A DNA stretch of 64,000 nt from Punica granatum (GCF_007655135.1 NC_045130.1:12772001-12836000); one strand, 5' to 3'. Positions 35,616-49,204 are shown, counted from the first letter of the stretch. Notes: a model not told the origin generated them from the sequence alone. A program made the numbers and translations.

Positions 35616-37178
35616 GTAAATAGGCAATTTGGTCCCTAATTTATGTGTGCTACATTAGTTGGGTCCCTAAGGAATTTGTACATAAAATTGGTCCCCGAAT
35701 TTGTAAATTTGCATAAAAAAATGTTCTTAATACATCAATTGGGTCCTTCATTAAAACAATTACATCAATTTGGTATATATTGTACATCTTTTAGGTTCTT
35801 AGTATATCAATTTGGTCCTTTGAATGGTAAAATACATCATGTTAGTCCAATGTATACATCAGTTTGATCCTTTGTCATCTCACATCAATAAGGTCTTCCA
35901 TGGCATTCCATTAATTGTAGGGTGTTGATGCTGTTAAATGAGGGGTCAATGCTACATCAATTTGGTCCAACGAAACATCAAATTGGTCCTTCATGCATTA
36001 AAGCATCCAATGTGGCAAATAAAATTAAAATGAAATAAAAAAAATAAAATTAAAAGAAAAAAATCCATCTCTTTCCCTCCTCGACTATCCTCTCTTCCTC
36101 TTCTCTCATATCCTCTGCAAACTACCTCCGCAACTGCCTAGGCTGTCATTAGAGATCTCGTTGGCCCGCTCATCGCAGCTGACCCTCTCCTCTGCTCAGC
36201 GCCTCTCCCTCTCTTCTTCTCCCTCTTCTGTCTGTTTTTTTGCTTTTTATTTATTATTTATTTTTTCTACTATAGCGAGGGATCTCTCTCTGAGATATGG
36301 GTTGAGTCGGGGAGGGAGCGCCCCCTCAGCGACCCCTGATTGAGCCAGCCGGTGGGAGCCACTCCTCTCCTACCCAACTGAGATTCACGAGTACAATCCA
36401 AAATTTAAAGGGGAAAAAATTGAAACTTGGGAGATTCAGCGCATCAATGGAGTATTGATATGAGCAATTCACCACCATCATCTTCTTCATCTTCGTGTTG
36501 TACTACGCATTTCGAGCAATTCATTTTCGTGGAAGCTCAGCAGCATTGATCTGCCAATTTTTCTTCCCTACCTCTCGCCTTTAATCTACCCAGATCATTG
36601 CAGTAGTTGTGGAAGCTTAGCAGCTGACCTCACCTCCCTTCTATTGCTAACAAACTAAAGATCTAATGCAGCAACAAAACGAAGAGGATCAAAGATTAAT
36701 TTGTCTCAATGACCCCTTTTTCATGAAAAATAATATGAACACACTTCACGAAGGAGATCAAAATGGAGATTGAGAGAGTCTGGGAGAGAGAAGAAGCACA
36801 AAATACGACTGAACAGAGGACCTATATGATGTAACAACTTAATCTCGTTCAAAAGCATTACATCAACTGTGTTTTCTTTTACATTTGATAGGTCCCAAAC
36901 ACTTAACGGCTATCAGACGTCGTCATGCCAGCGACATACCTCAGAGTTGCAGGATGATGTCACCCAGGACCCATCTGATGTAATATGGGACCCAGTCGAC
37001 GTGCCACTTACCATCAAGGATTTAATTGATGCAATTTCTCAACCAAGGGACCAAACTAACGTTGCACAAACCAATTTGATGCAAATATACAAAGTTGGAG
37101 ACCAGTTTGATGCAATATATTTCTCAGGGGCCCAACTGACGTAGCGTATGTAAATCAGGAACCAAATTGCCTACTTAC
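35616..37178. mobile_element. TIR element with TTGGTCC tandem repeats
   Basis: The left end reads GTAAATAGGCAATTTGGTCC. The right end, inverted, reads GTAAGTAGGCAATTTGGTTC, and similarity continues for more than 100 bp (GCTAC-TTAGTTGGG-CCCT). Inside both arms, short units of the form ACATCAATTTGGTCCTT recur many times (35690-36000 and 36990-37170). No transposase or clear target duplication is seen. The GC-rich middle near 36150-36380 resembles captured sequence. It is probably Mutator-like. Confidence 0.65.
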
Positions 37179-38381
37179 TCTTTTAGAGATAGAGATCTAG
37201 GGGACTCAGACGTGCCTCCACCGGCCACCAGCGTGCCTGAGAGGCCCGAACCCCCAGATTTCTCTCTCACCCCGGCAGGGGAGGCGTTGACATGCATCGC
37301 ATTATGAGATAAATTATCAAATAAATACTATTTGTTGAGACGTCTACTGAAAAAAACAATTTATTGAGACATTACATGTAACATATATATATATATATAT
37401 ATGAGTATTACAAGAAGTTAATGATAGTAGAAAATAGTAATAAGTTTGTTGTAGAGAAAAAATTATGAAGGAAATAATTTTGAAAAGTGAATATTTAGTC
37501 AATAGATAGGGAGAGGACGAGAAAAAGGAGGAGAAAAAATAGGACACAGGAGAGCGGAATAGCTTTTTTTTTTTACAATTTTATTATCAATATAAGAGCT
37601 ATCATTACTTGAAATATGAATAATAACGATAATTAAGGAAAAAGAAAGTGAGATAAAAAAGCTTACCTTTTGCTTTTTTTTTTCCTTTCTCAGTTATAGC
37701 ACATTACTATTAAAATAAAATAAAAATCATAATAATTAATAGCTTAGCTTTTGCTTCATTTATACTTTTTATACTATTACTAGAGGTGTATCTTGAACTT
37801 TAATTAAACTTGCAGGAGTTATTGCACATATAGATATTAAACAAAATATTTTTGGAATACTGTATTCATTGCCACAAAAAGAACTTATGATTTTACTATT
37901 CAATTTTTTGTTTTGATTTGGTGGACCCTTCATCATTTCTACCTGAAATCCCAATTTTTGAAGCATTGCTTATCCGCATTAATAAATTATTTTGCATAGT
38001 ATTTGTTTAATGAGATTTATATCTTAATTAATTTTAAGACATTACTATATAATCCTTTCAGTACTACACATATCGCAGTTAAAGATTTATTTTGCATTTT
38101 CATTCAAATCCCATCTTGAGTTTTTGAATCTCTTCCAGGAATGTGGAGCTAACTGCAGTCAATGATTATTCATGTAAGTCAATATTTGGAAATTTTATTT
38201 TTTTAATTTGAGTTGAATTCCAAAGAAGTTGTGATTATATGGCAATTGGGATGAATTGTGAATACCTCTTGTTTTTTACGCTGCGTGTTGGGGTCGCACG
38301 TTACATTAGGGGCAGATATGGTAGAGAAAAAGAAAAAAGAAAAGAGGACAAGTGAAGGAGACAGCGTTTCTCTAGGGAAAA
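37179..38381. other. AT-rich intergenic DNA
   Basis: An AT microsatellite near 37385-37402 and poly(T) near 37564 and 37675. I see no gene. Confidence 0.55.
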
Positions 38382-38537
38382 ATTCTACGATACTTTTGTT
38401 TTAAATGTATGTACGGTACATATATGTATTTAATTACTGAGATTTAATCTTAAAATTTCAAAAGTGAAATTTCAAATAATTTAAATGGTTGAGATTTTGA
38501 ATACATGGTACACATACCTCAAATTGCATCTATTGTA
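38382..38537. mobile_element. Short foldback MITE (~156 bp)
   Basis: TCTACGATACTTTTGTTTTA at the left pairs with inverted TCTACAATAGATGCAATTTG at the right. Further paired blocks are ATGTATTTAATTACTGAGAT and ATGTATTCAAAATCTCAACC, so nearly the whole unit is one imperfect hairpin. Confidence 0.55.
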
Positions 38538-39314
38538 GAGGAGGAAGACATTTCTATTTTTTCAGGAAAGTTCGGCAAGATTGAGAGGAGGAGATAGCAT
38601 TTCTCTAGGAGGAATTTTTCCAACAGACTGACTGACCACAAAGCATTTATGCGAAAGAAAATCCTACTGCGCTCCCAACAATCTTTCATCCTTTGGGACA
38701 AAAAATATTCGGAAAGTTCCCCGTGAGATGGCGTATGCGGCTCACCGTGAGATGGACAACGGAAAAAATGAGGAGCCAATTGAAGCCGTGACTTGGATGG
38801 TAATGATAATGCCCGGTATAGTAATGCTCTTCTCGTTTTTTACTGTCTTCATATTCAGATCGGTGTTGTGATTCATCACTTTGCTCAGTGACTGTTGTAC
38901 TGTGCGCGCTTGCCATATCCCCATCGTTTTGTGCAGGAGAACTATATCTCCTAGCAACCGATCACCCCAAGCGCTACTTTAGGAAGTGCCTCTCCGGCTT
39001 TCTATAATATCGGCACTTGTATCCTCATTAGTTATAATCTCCATGCTCTATATGAAGTACTCCCTATGAGTCTATAGAGATTGTCAATGTAGGGTTTGAG
39101 AGGGCATCTATGTGTTAGAATCAGTGTGTAGAAACATTATGCTCAAATAAAGATTCTATTGCATATTATTTTTTAGCAAATTATATTTCCGTTGCCATCT
39201 AGATATGGAGATTGTTAGTAATATTCTAACTTTTATTTTATTTGGTCAGAATAATGTGTAATTCATTTTGTGCAAATCGTCAGAAATTAAATGTGGTTTT
39301 AAGGGGCGTGTATG

Positions 39315-39345
<31 letters not shown>

Positions 39346-39351
39346 CGCGCG
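39315..39351. repeat. Compound (AT)n(GC)n microsatellite
   Basis: About 13 AT units are followed directly by GCGCGCGCGCG. Both halves are alternating purine-pyrimidine. Confidence 0.9.
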
Positions 39352-41194
39352 TTTATGAAAGCCAAATGTAAAGAATTTATCTCTTTCCGTTGTCTCGGCC
39401 TTCTCGTATCGATCTACTGGGGAGTTTCATTTTTGGAACCATGAAAGCGGAGAGGATTGAGGAAGAATTTGAGTGGAATCGCGAAGAAGTCGAAGAAGGA
39501 GAACAACAATCAGGATTAAATATTCAAATTTAAGTCTGAGGCTCTTAAAGTATTATGGAATTCGTGTTATAATCAGAGACGAAATTCGAATCCTTTTCCG
39601 TTTTTAATAATGTAATTAAACATTCATCGAACTGAAAGTGGAAAAAAATTAATCAATTAAATTAAAAAAAGATAATTTTATCCTCATTGCACAAATTCTT
39701 AGATAAATTTACTTTTATCTTTTTATTATTGTAAGTATATTCAATATTGACAGAGAGAGTTTTAAAAGTTCTTAGATGTCCTAATCTAATAAAACATCAT
39801 GTTACTCGTTAAATTGAAAATTGGACAATGGAAATAATTTTAATGAATTTTGGCGCAAAAGAAAAGTATCACCCTTAAATCAAGGATAAACTAATAGATA
39901 TAAACACTTCGGAGTTCCTCTTAGAAATAAACAAAACCAAGAGTTGAGAGAGACAAGTAAATTTAAGAGGTCTAATGGAAATATTATTGTTCAAAGAAAA
40001 CAAAAAGCTATAGCCTCTGTTTATTCATTTAATTTTTTGGTTAAATGGGTATTGTTATACAGAGATTAGGCATAACAATATAATTAATACATAAATAAAC
40101 AAGTACGCTTATCTCAAGGGAAGGGCACGTCATGTTTCTTTTTTCACTACTAGTAGTACGTATAAAGGATGAACCTGCCATGTTTTTCATTTATTGGCTC
40201 GAGTGGGCTTGGGCTTTAAATTCAATTTGAATAGTGAAAGTGTTGGGCCCAAGTCCAGCCCAGAATTATGTTAACGGTCACAGGTAACCCGCCGCAAAAT
40301 CTAGGGAGGATTTTCTTTGACTAGCTATTCAATTTTTTTCCTTTTTTTTTGTTTGGGTGAAAGCTTTTTTCCCCTTTTATTTTTTTCAATAAAATGTTCG
40401 CAATAATATGAGTGACGGATGAAAAGCGTCATGAAAGGAGCAGCTCCCACGTCTTACCGCAAAATTGTTAATTGAAACGCTTGATTTCTTAACTATAATT
40501 AATCAGCTGCATGGCTTGCTAACTCTATGAGCATACTTCGTCATAAAACCATGTAACACAAGTTCATATTTTATTTTATTTATTTAATTATTTAATTTCT
40601 AATGGATAGAGAAGATCCATGACCTAGTAGACGTATCATTTTTTGTTCTCTTAGGAGGAAAATGGGTTTAATGAAGTAATATTCGACCTAAAACTTACAC
40701 ATTTAATTTAGGTACAAATCCCATTAGTAGGACTTGTTCATATACCTTTTTATTTCATATTTTTCTATCAATTAGTGAAATAATTGGCATATTTTATAAC
40801 TGAAAGTTCAAGAAAACGAAGATGCCATGGTAATTCCATCATATGAATTCCCGTTAGCGTTTCGGATTAGCGATTAATCTAAATAATTAATAGTGATAGA
40901 TGAGGTACAATATAATAATACTTGCCCTCTCAACCTAATAAGGGGTTGTAGATCCGATTATCATGAATGAATGTGACTATTTGTGCTACTCAATGTTCTC
41001 TTCCACGTCCAACATTAGATCAATGGGTCTCTATTGTGTGTGTATATGTATGTATATATATATATATCAATGTCACGTTAAGTGGCTAATCAACTATCTA
41101 ATTTTTTGACATACAGCCAGTCAACCAAAAGGTTGAAGGTTCAATTCCCATCATGTGACTATTTGTGTCGTTTTATTAGTTATTAGAATTTTTC

Positions 41195-41385
41195 GATGTA
41201 TGTCCTGATAATCAGAAGTCCAACGAACCCCGACAAAGCTAGTTCGAGCGTGATCAATCCATTAAGGGGATTAAGCTCTCATAACATGAATTTTCTCCAT
41301 TTAAAATACTCGAAAACGAAACTTTTTTAAAAAGAAATAAGTGTCAAACTGATTAAGCTAATCTATATTAATAACTATTAAGTTT
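41195..41385 (-). mobile_element. SINE copy, family S1, minus strand
   Basis: On the minus strand it has CAGTTTGACACTTATTTC, TTTTCGAGTATTTTAAATGG, TGAGAGCTTAATCCCCTTAA and TTGGACTTCTGATTATCAGG. These are the successive blocks of S1. The ends are approximate. Confidence 0.55.
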
Positions 41386-44300
41386 TTTATTGTATTTTAT
41401 TTGGACGATCAGAATTCTTTATATCAGAAAAAGCTAGTCTTAGCACACCAAAAATAAATAAATAAAATAAAGACCAGTCTTATCTAGGACCTTTCCTTTT
41501 CTTTTGGGCCCACGCTTGATACTGGATCATTATGAGCCTCAGATTGCTGCCACCTGTAGCTAAGACGAGTTCAGTTCCGAATGCTTTAGGATAATATTTT
41601 CACGAGGCTGATGAATGGACATTTTGAAATTAATTCACAATAAGAACACACGGCAGGACATGAGGTAATCTCTGAAATTTGATAACATGTTCCCACATGT
41701 AACGTCTGATGATTCAACCCAAAGAACAAAGTCAAGTTCCTCACCAATTCAGGCAGATTGCTCAAGGGAATTCCATCTGTCTTAAACCCATTTGTTTCAA
41801 TTCAATATATTATTAAGATCACTATAACTGAAGTTTAATCGAATGAATTTCTGACATACTATTGTTTGTTCAGTGGAAAACTCTAAAATACTAACGGAAA
41901 TTCAGCTTCGATCAACTAAAGGATCAGTTACAATTTGACAAATATAAACTATATGTCGATAATCTCTCTTTAAAACATTTTCCCAAATCAAAACATATCC
42001 ATACTAGTCCTCAGGCACCACAGCCACCATCAATATATGTAAAATTTCACTAGGCCTATAAGCCATTAAATTTATCTTCAACCCAAAAATTCGAGTTGAT
42101 AGGTTGTGCTATCCAATCACTCCCGCTGATTTCTCTTTAGTTTTTCGCATATGGGATAACATGTCTCAACAATATATTGCCACGTGTTCTTATTGTCGCT
42201 TGAGTGACCTTGTCAACTGAGGTCATTTGAAGATGGCAGAATCGATTGTTAAGGTCGCTAGAGATCACTGACGCTGCAGGTAATCTTGGCGGGTTGGGGT
42301 GGGGATTGTCCTTTGCTATCGTAATGATATATAGATGTCGAGTACAAGTTATGCATGATATATACATAGTGACTGAAACAACCAATACTATATGTGTAAA
42401 CAAACTTCTTGTGTTCACTTGATCCAGAACGAAAGCTATTCAGGTAAAAAAAGAAAAAAAAGAAAGATACAGAACGAAAACTATGCAGAAACATACGCAC
42501 CGTAAGAGCCCGAAAATTTCCTAGAAGTTAAAATAGATGAAAGCATTAAGTGGTGTTGGTAATATGAAGTGGCCCAACCTTTTCGTCATTGTTAACCGAT
42601 GCTTGATGGGGACATAGGATATGTATACAAGTCATTTCTTAAAAGTTGAAATAATTGAAATTAAGATTCTGAAAGGAACGCATAGATCGAACGTTTATCA
42701 CGCATGAGTCATGATCATTGAATTAGCTTTAGTCAAACTATTAACTCATATATTTGCTTATGAATTCCTTTTTTTTTTCTCCCTTATTTTCAAGATCAGC
42801 CTGTTGATCTAGAACGAGATAGGACATTAGGAGAAAATAAACCATTACGGAAAGTCTCATTGTTGACAATCGAATTCTAGAATCACTGATTTCAGACCGA
42901 AAATATATGTCACTATATCGATTTTCCTCCATGTGATAATATCGAGTTTCTCTGATAGGTACCTTCAACTGTGAACTGTTTCCACCAGATGGAACTTTTG
43001 CACATAATCCGTAACGATTTAGAAATAAAGTTTATTATTTTACACGTCGGAAGAGATAACTAGCTAATAGCTCAGTTTATTAGAACAAAAAAGACGCTAA
43101 TACGAAATTCAGTTACGGTGGCCAACAAGAACTGCCACCTCTCGTTATTAATGTGAAGAAAAAGAAATACATTTTATAAAAAAATCATGACATATATATG
43201 AGATATAAGCAAAACCTACTGCTGTTTTTTGGAATTGAATTTTGCAATAAATATTTTTGTCATACAGTTCGCAAATTAGTTGGTGGCATGACTGAAACTA
43301 ATTAATTTCGTGGACTTCCGCGTGAAAATACGAGTCTTCTAAGTTTTTTTTATATAATTGAATTAATGCGAATTATCTCTGAGTAGTCCAAGTTATTGGT
43401 ACACATTAAGGTGTTTTTTTTTAAATGAAAAATATTACTCGAAAACTTAGAAAGGCATCTTTAGATATAAAATGTTTTTCATACGCTTTAACTGTCTTCA
43501 TACTGAAATTCATATAAATAGCGCTATTCTTCACAAATTAAACATATAAAGTTAAATTTTTCGACCATCTCTATTTCTCTTAAAATTTCTCCATCCTTCT
43601 TGGCCCCAATCCACCTGCCACTCCCTCTCCAATTACATATAAATATGTATGTATCATAATGTTTATGCATTTTTATTAAATTATTGATATATATATATAT
43701 ATAACTTTTGAGAATATACAGTTAATCTCATATTTACCCCTCAATTTCCGTGCAAATCCACATGTTAATACTTAGTGAGAATATGTGACACTGCGTCGTA
43801 TATATTTCTTTTTTTTTCATAAAATTATTTGTTGATGCTAGAGTATGTCTTCATTCATGTAATAGGTAGAATAGTATACACATGGAATTAATTTTTCCAG
43901 GAAAAATATCACGAAATCCCTCAGTCAAATTTGAAATGACAAGCTGGGCCAATACGATGATATTTATGTTATGGCTTGTATTATTTGGAAAAACTTTCCG
44001 CATTCAACTATGGACGACATGTTTTTCGGTTGGTCAAAATCCAATAATGAGTTGTAGTCATTTGAACAATCTCAATTCTTTGCTTTATACGTTGTACGTC
44101 AAATCATATAACATGCACCGATGAATGTATAGCTAGCTGTAAGCTTAGATATGGTGGACGGTGGAGCCATCGGCCTTGGATCTCTAAAAGTTGTGTGGAT
44201 GTGTAAACAATTGTACAAACCTCAAGAATCGTTAGAGGTCGCCAATCTATAAAAAAATAAATTTGAAGTTTAAATTGATAGATGATTTGATATAAAAAAA

Positions 44301-45049
44301 TTGATTGTGGTGACAATTACAATCGCCACAATCAGATAGCATATTTATGTTTTTTATTAGGTTTAAATGAGATAAATAATCTTTAACGTTCACTTTAACA
44401 TTTACCTTCACGTGTCAATTTAATACATGAATTTAAATCACATTGAAAAACTCCTTCACATGTCAATTACATAAGTGAGCTTTTATACTATTAAGCCATC
44501 ACGTATTAGACACACAAGCCTGAATGCTTGCCCTAATCATGGGCATGACATGACAGCGTAAAATTCCTGTTATACCTTGTCATAAGGTTTATTGGGCTTA
44601 CAAGTGTTGGGTTCATCTCCAAGTGGCTGGTACATGATCTATTTCTCATAAAATTCTCAACAAGTATGTTGGGAAGTCAAAATAATACATGACAATTCTC
44701 ACATCGGTTACATATAACTTGAGATTTATATGAGACTTGCTCCATCATTCATTAGTCCAATTAGTTTTTGAGTTGGAATGAGCCCAATCCTCAAACTCAT
44801 AGGCTAATTTTGATCGTCGGATTAAGGATTAGCATAGGGCTGGGTGGGATGGGATGGGATTTTAGATTCCTTGGATTTACAATGTTCTAATCAAGTTTTT
44901 AGAGTATCTTTAGGTTTAAGACTAGGATATTAAAGTGAAATGACCAACTTATCCCCCAAAATAAATATTTGTAATTTTAAAAGTAATAAACTTTGAAAAT
45001 TAGATTTTAAATAAAAATTCTAAAAAAAGAGAGATCATGAAATGGAGAT

Positions 45050-45470
45050 GAAGGGATGGGCAGTGATTGCTCAATACCGGCGACCACCGCCCTGGCAAGG
45101 TCATCAACGCTCTCAGAGGTCGACGGCGACCTTGTCTGGGCAGTGGTGGCCGACGTCAGGCACCACTATTGTGAAAATGATCCTCCTTCTCTTTCTCGTC
45201 GGGGGAGAGAGAGAATCGGGACTGTGATGGCAGGAATTAAGCCACCGCAGCCTTGATATACTTCCTCTCTCTTCGAGCTAAGAGAGAGGGGGACGATTAT
45301 CGGGCTGTAAGGCCCGCGCCTAGAGATCGCTGGCAACCTCATCTGGGTAGTGGTGGTCGGTGTTGGGCCACCACCGCTGTGAAAATCGTCCCCCTTCTCT
45401 CTCTCAACGAACAGAGAGAGGAGGAGGGCAAGAGGCACGGTGATGTCTAGATGCCAACCACCCATCACGC
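45050..45470. repeat. GC-rich tandem duplication (~200-bp unit)
   Basis: Two adjacent related units (about 45090-45260 and 45300-45470) share CTGGGCAGTGGTGGCCG / CTGGGTAGTGGTGGTCG, CACCAC-TGTGAAAAT and CTCCTTCTCTTTCTC / CCCCTTCTCTCTCTC. The open frames across it on both strands result from this composition. It probably belongs to a transposon interior; the ends are not defined. Confidence 0.55.
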
Positions 45471-46742
45471 TAATTGAGGTCGTCGGTGGTTACAGAGTTC
45501 ATCAGTGACCTTATTTCTTCAGTCAACAGTAGGAGGCCCAAATAAGAAAGTGATGATGGTAACTTTCGTAAATTGAAATCAGGAGCAAGGCAATTTATGT
45601 CTTTTTGGATAAAATAATATCCTTATCCACGCTTAACTTGCCCCCTAACTAGAACAAGATCCTCAATAATTATATCCTGATGAAACCCAAACCCAATCCC
45701 TATTCTATGATCCCCGAACGTGGGTTTAGGATGTTAAAAATCTTATCTGACTCATTATCCCGACGACCAGACATTGGCTGGTATAAGAGTTAATACAAAT
45801 TTCACAAGATATATATTCTATTAAAAACAACTCCCAAACATTGTCGAAGAGAACTATTTTGCTTTCACTTTGAGAAAGAAGGGTGGCTAACTTCAATCCA
45901 TTTTCGTAATAGTACGTATAGGACTGAAGTACGTAACTTGTTTTGTCGGAAATCCTGGCCCCATGAGAGAGCACGAAGAATAGATTGATGTTTATGTACG
46001 TCTTTCTACATGAAACTCGTCAAACTCGTGTTTGGAAAAAGCAAACATATATGCCAATTTGACTCCTCTTTTTTTTTTTCCCCCTTTTCTTTTTTTGCAG
46101 AAAGGAATATAAATGACTGAAATAATTCAGATAGAGAGAGGAATAGGCAAAATATGTGAGGAAGAATTCCATGAGAAATTGTCTATTGATTATTGCCTTG
46201 CGGACTTCATTTGCAAATGATAAAAGAAGACAAAAGAAAAAAAAAATCTTGGCCAAAAAACCCAATTACATACATTTGATCCCATCCACTGAACCTACCT
46301 ATTTTGCCATTTCTCAAAACAAAAGAATATGAATTTTAATCGCTTGCCATCTGCTATTCTCTTGTTCTTCTTTCTATTGGTTTTCATTTATCATCTTATT
46401 CTTTTGAGATAAATGAGTGTCAAGGGCTTGCTATGTACACTTGGCTCCCTTCTTAATTGCTTCCACGAGTTAGATCTTTTGATCGAGTAGAATCTGAGAA
46501 GTCTTCCTGTATATGGGGCGTCCACTGAGTTATTAATACGTCGCGACTTGCAACCATCATATATCATCTAGTAGGTCCGTAATCCGAGTGCTCGCTGCTC
46601 CACTTAGTAGTATTGGATCAAGACGGAGCACAAACGAGATCCAAACCGACCCGCCCACTCGCTGTTGTGCTTGGCATACTTAACTTTTTTTTTTTTTTTT
46701 TTTGAGTTCGAGAGTCCGAACATTAGTTGAGGAGAAATTGCA
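45471..46742. other. Intergenic DNA downstream of the CYP707A gene
   Basis: No gene is seen. A run of 19 T's at 46685-46703 lies 40 bp past the CYP707A stop codon, that is, a poly(A) run on the gene's strand. Confidence 0.6.
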
Positions 46743-49041
46743 TTATTTCCGGAATAACTTGATGGGCAGACCATTCTGGGGAAGAGCGAAGGGCCCATAC
46801 TGAATTCCGTTCTGAGAACCCATCAACGACCATCTGCACACCATAGAAGCCCAACCTCAGTTCCTAACTAAAAATAGCAAAAAACAGCTGTCATTGGAAA
46901 AAAAAGTGTAAACCCTTTTTTTTTTCCTCTGCTTTTTTGGAAATAAATAAAATAAATAAAGATATGAAATATATACTAACCTGTACTTAGTGGTCAAGTG
47001 ATGTAGAAGTACCAAAATCTCCAATTTAGCCAACTCATTCCCTGGGCATGAGTGGGTCCCGTTGCCAAATGCCAAAAATGTGTTGGGCTTTGGTGCGACC
47101 TGTCAGGTTGTCAGTAGGCAACAAATCAGTTAAGGAGGAATTTTTTATAACCGTACGCGCTGAATAACCATTTTATCATTTCAAAGCCGAAGAGAAGAAG
47201 AAATATCAAAAGTTATTTCTCTTCGCGAAAATATTTACCTCGAATCTGGATGGGTCGAACTTCTCCGGCTCGGGGAAGAGCTCCGGGCTGTGGTGAATGT
47301 TCCTGAAGAGGGGCAAGACTTTCCATCCTTTCGGAATGAGGTACCCTGAGAGCGATTATCGAGATGAAAAAGGATATCAGCAAAACCCGATAAGGAAATA
47401 CGGCTTTTTAATGGGGAAAAATAGAAATGACAAAAGGGTTGAACTGAAGTAGCTCACCTCCATACTCAACATCTTCAACAGCTTCTCTGAAGGTGAAGGA
47501 CAAGATTGAAGCAACCCTTAGGGTCTCTTGGATCACTCTTGAAGTCAAAGGCATGTTCTTGGTATCTTCCCAAGTCAACAGCCTCTCTTTTCCACTCTCC
47601 TCCTTGCTCCTCATCACAGCCTCTTGCTCCTCCTGTACGGCCAAGCCACCATATACATACGAACTTTTAATTAATTTACTAAACATAAAATATATATGTA
47701 ATAAATAAAATAATGATTGATTGGTGGGGACCAGCTGAGAGAGAGAGTGAGCTCATCAGCTGGTGGGACCCGGTTAGATCCTACGGCTGCAAAGTGGGGA
47801 GGAGGAATTGGGGGGCTGGCTGAGTGTGTGTGTGATTTTTTTGCTCACCGTCACGGCTTCGAGGACGCTGGGGTTCTCGCCGAGGAACTTGATGATCCAG
47901 GTGAGCACGCTGGCGGTGGTGTCCCGGGCGGCGAAGATGACGCCGATGATGTTGTCGGCGATCTGCTCGTCGGTGAGCCCCTCCTTGTCCCCCATGAAGG
48001 AGCCGAGCAGGTCGGGGTGCTGCTGGTCGTCGAGCTTCATCTGCCGCCGGGTGTGGAGGATCCTGGCCAGGATCTGGCTGAGCTCCCGGCGGGCCTTCAT
48101 TGACTTGTGGAACAGCGTCCCCGGCAGGTTGATGGGCATGGAGTTGTATCCCTTCTCGAGAATGTAGTAGCACCTCTTCAGGTCCTCTCTGTACTTGATC
48201 TCGTCCTTCCCAAAGATGGACAACAGCGCCACATTGAACGCGTACTGCAGACACGAAACCCGACCAGAATTTGATCAGCCGAAGCTTTAGAAACAATTAT
48301 TATCTTTTATCCATCCGATGATTTGCTCTATTTTTGGAAGAAACAGGGGAAGCTCTGTTTTCTTTTGTCCATTTCTTTTGGTGAATATTCAAGAGTGAAC
48401 TCAACTCACCGTCTTCAATTCGAGGAAGGTGTTGTCGATGGACCTCCCCTCCAAGGACTTGAGGGAGTCTAGGGCGATGGACTCGATGTCGGAGACCTTG
48501 GAGCGGATCGAGTCGGGCATGAAGGCGCGGAGGACGAGCTTCCTCAGCTTGGAGTGGTACTGGCCCTGGTGGAAGAAGATGGCCTGCTTGCCCAGCATCC
48601 TCTCTTTGCTGGCCGGGAATGTGGGCTTGAACAGGTGGGATTTGGTCACGAGCACGAACTTGGCCGCCTCCGGGCTCGATATCATCACGCAGGGGCACCC
48701 CAGTATGTGGGTCTTGAAGATTGGACCATACCTAATTAACAAAAAAAAAAAACCCGACCATATCAGTACAAACATCGGACAACCCGGAGTCTAGCAATAC
48801 CGGGCGGGTGACTAATTTATCGATTCAGGTGTCTAGTCTACCTCTCCACTTTGGAGGCGAAGAAGACGTTGGGGTTCTGGGAGTAGAGCTGGAAGGTCTC
48901 CCCGACGTAGGGCCACCCGAGGGTGCCCGGCGGGAGGGGCAGCTTGGGGCGGCGGCGGTCGGGTGAGAGCAAGAACTTAACGAGGATATGGACGAGGTAG
49001 ATAAAGAGGAAGATCAAGGCCAGGGAGAAGAGTTGAACCAT
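46743..49041 (-). CDS. CYP707A: Abscisic acid 8'-hydroxylase, CYP707A family
   Basis: Seven exons on the minus strand: 49041-48842, 48731-48410, 48244-47849, 47632-47458, 47345-47239, 47099-46981, 46833-46743. They give 469 residues, the normal length for CYP707A, and all phases agree. An N-terminal membrane anchor (about residues 4-24) and the [16 protein letters not shown] hinge are followed by the oxygen-binding helix motif AARDTT (279-284). Next are the ETLR of helix K (342-345), FDPSRF (394-399), and the haem loop [10 protein letters not shown] with Cys418. The C-terminus has [16 protein letters not shown], typical of the family. The enzyme is an ER-bound P450 that starts ABA breakdown by 8'-hydroxylation to phaseic acid. 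Residue 410, just before the haem loop, is Ala where family members usually have Pro. The member number (A1-A4) cannot be assigned by eye. Confidence 0.93.
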
Positions 49042-49172
49042 GTCTTGCTTTTGTTATTGTGACTTTTGTTTTAAGTCTCGGGAGGGGTTTGTTGAGAAAT
49101 GTGACGCGATGATCAGTAGGGGAAGAAGGAGAAGAAGCTAGTTGTGAAGGGGAGGGAGTGAAGGGGAATGGG

Positions 49173-49180
49173 TATTTATA
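49173..49180 (-). promoter_or_regulatory. TATA box of the CYP707A gene
   Basis: TATAAATA on the minus strand, about 130 bp before the start codon. Confidence 0.65.
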
Positions 49181-49204
49181 GGGTTAGGCTCCCAATAGTT
49201 TTGT

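Larger units (their letters stand above)
38538..45049. other. Long stretch without a supported gene
   Basis: Mostly AT-rich DNA. Short minus-strand open frames at 38686-38957 overlap in two frames and have no known motif. An (AT)n(GC)n microsatellite is at 39315-39351 and an S1 SINE at 41195-41385. A tRNA-like piece with GGTTCAATTCCC lies near 41110-41180. Open frames near 42137-42500, 42741-42968 and 43882-44124 show no recognised domain. Confidence 0.55.

Noticed and set aside
38686..38957. A possible exon (HYYTGHYHYHPSHGFNWLL and an overlapping frame)
   Set aside because: The two frames conflict, there are no partner exons and I recognise no family. It could be a gene relic.
41100..41180. 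A tRNA gene (GGTTCAATTCCC present)
   Set aside because: No cloverleaf can be folded around it; more likely the head of a SINE.
47717..48794. Open frames of 119-128 residues on the + strand
   Set aside because: They are the complement of GC-rich CYP707A exons 2 and 3.
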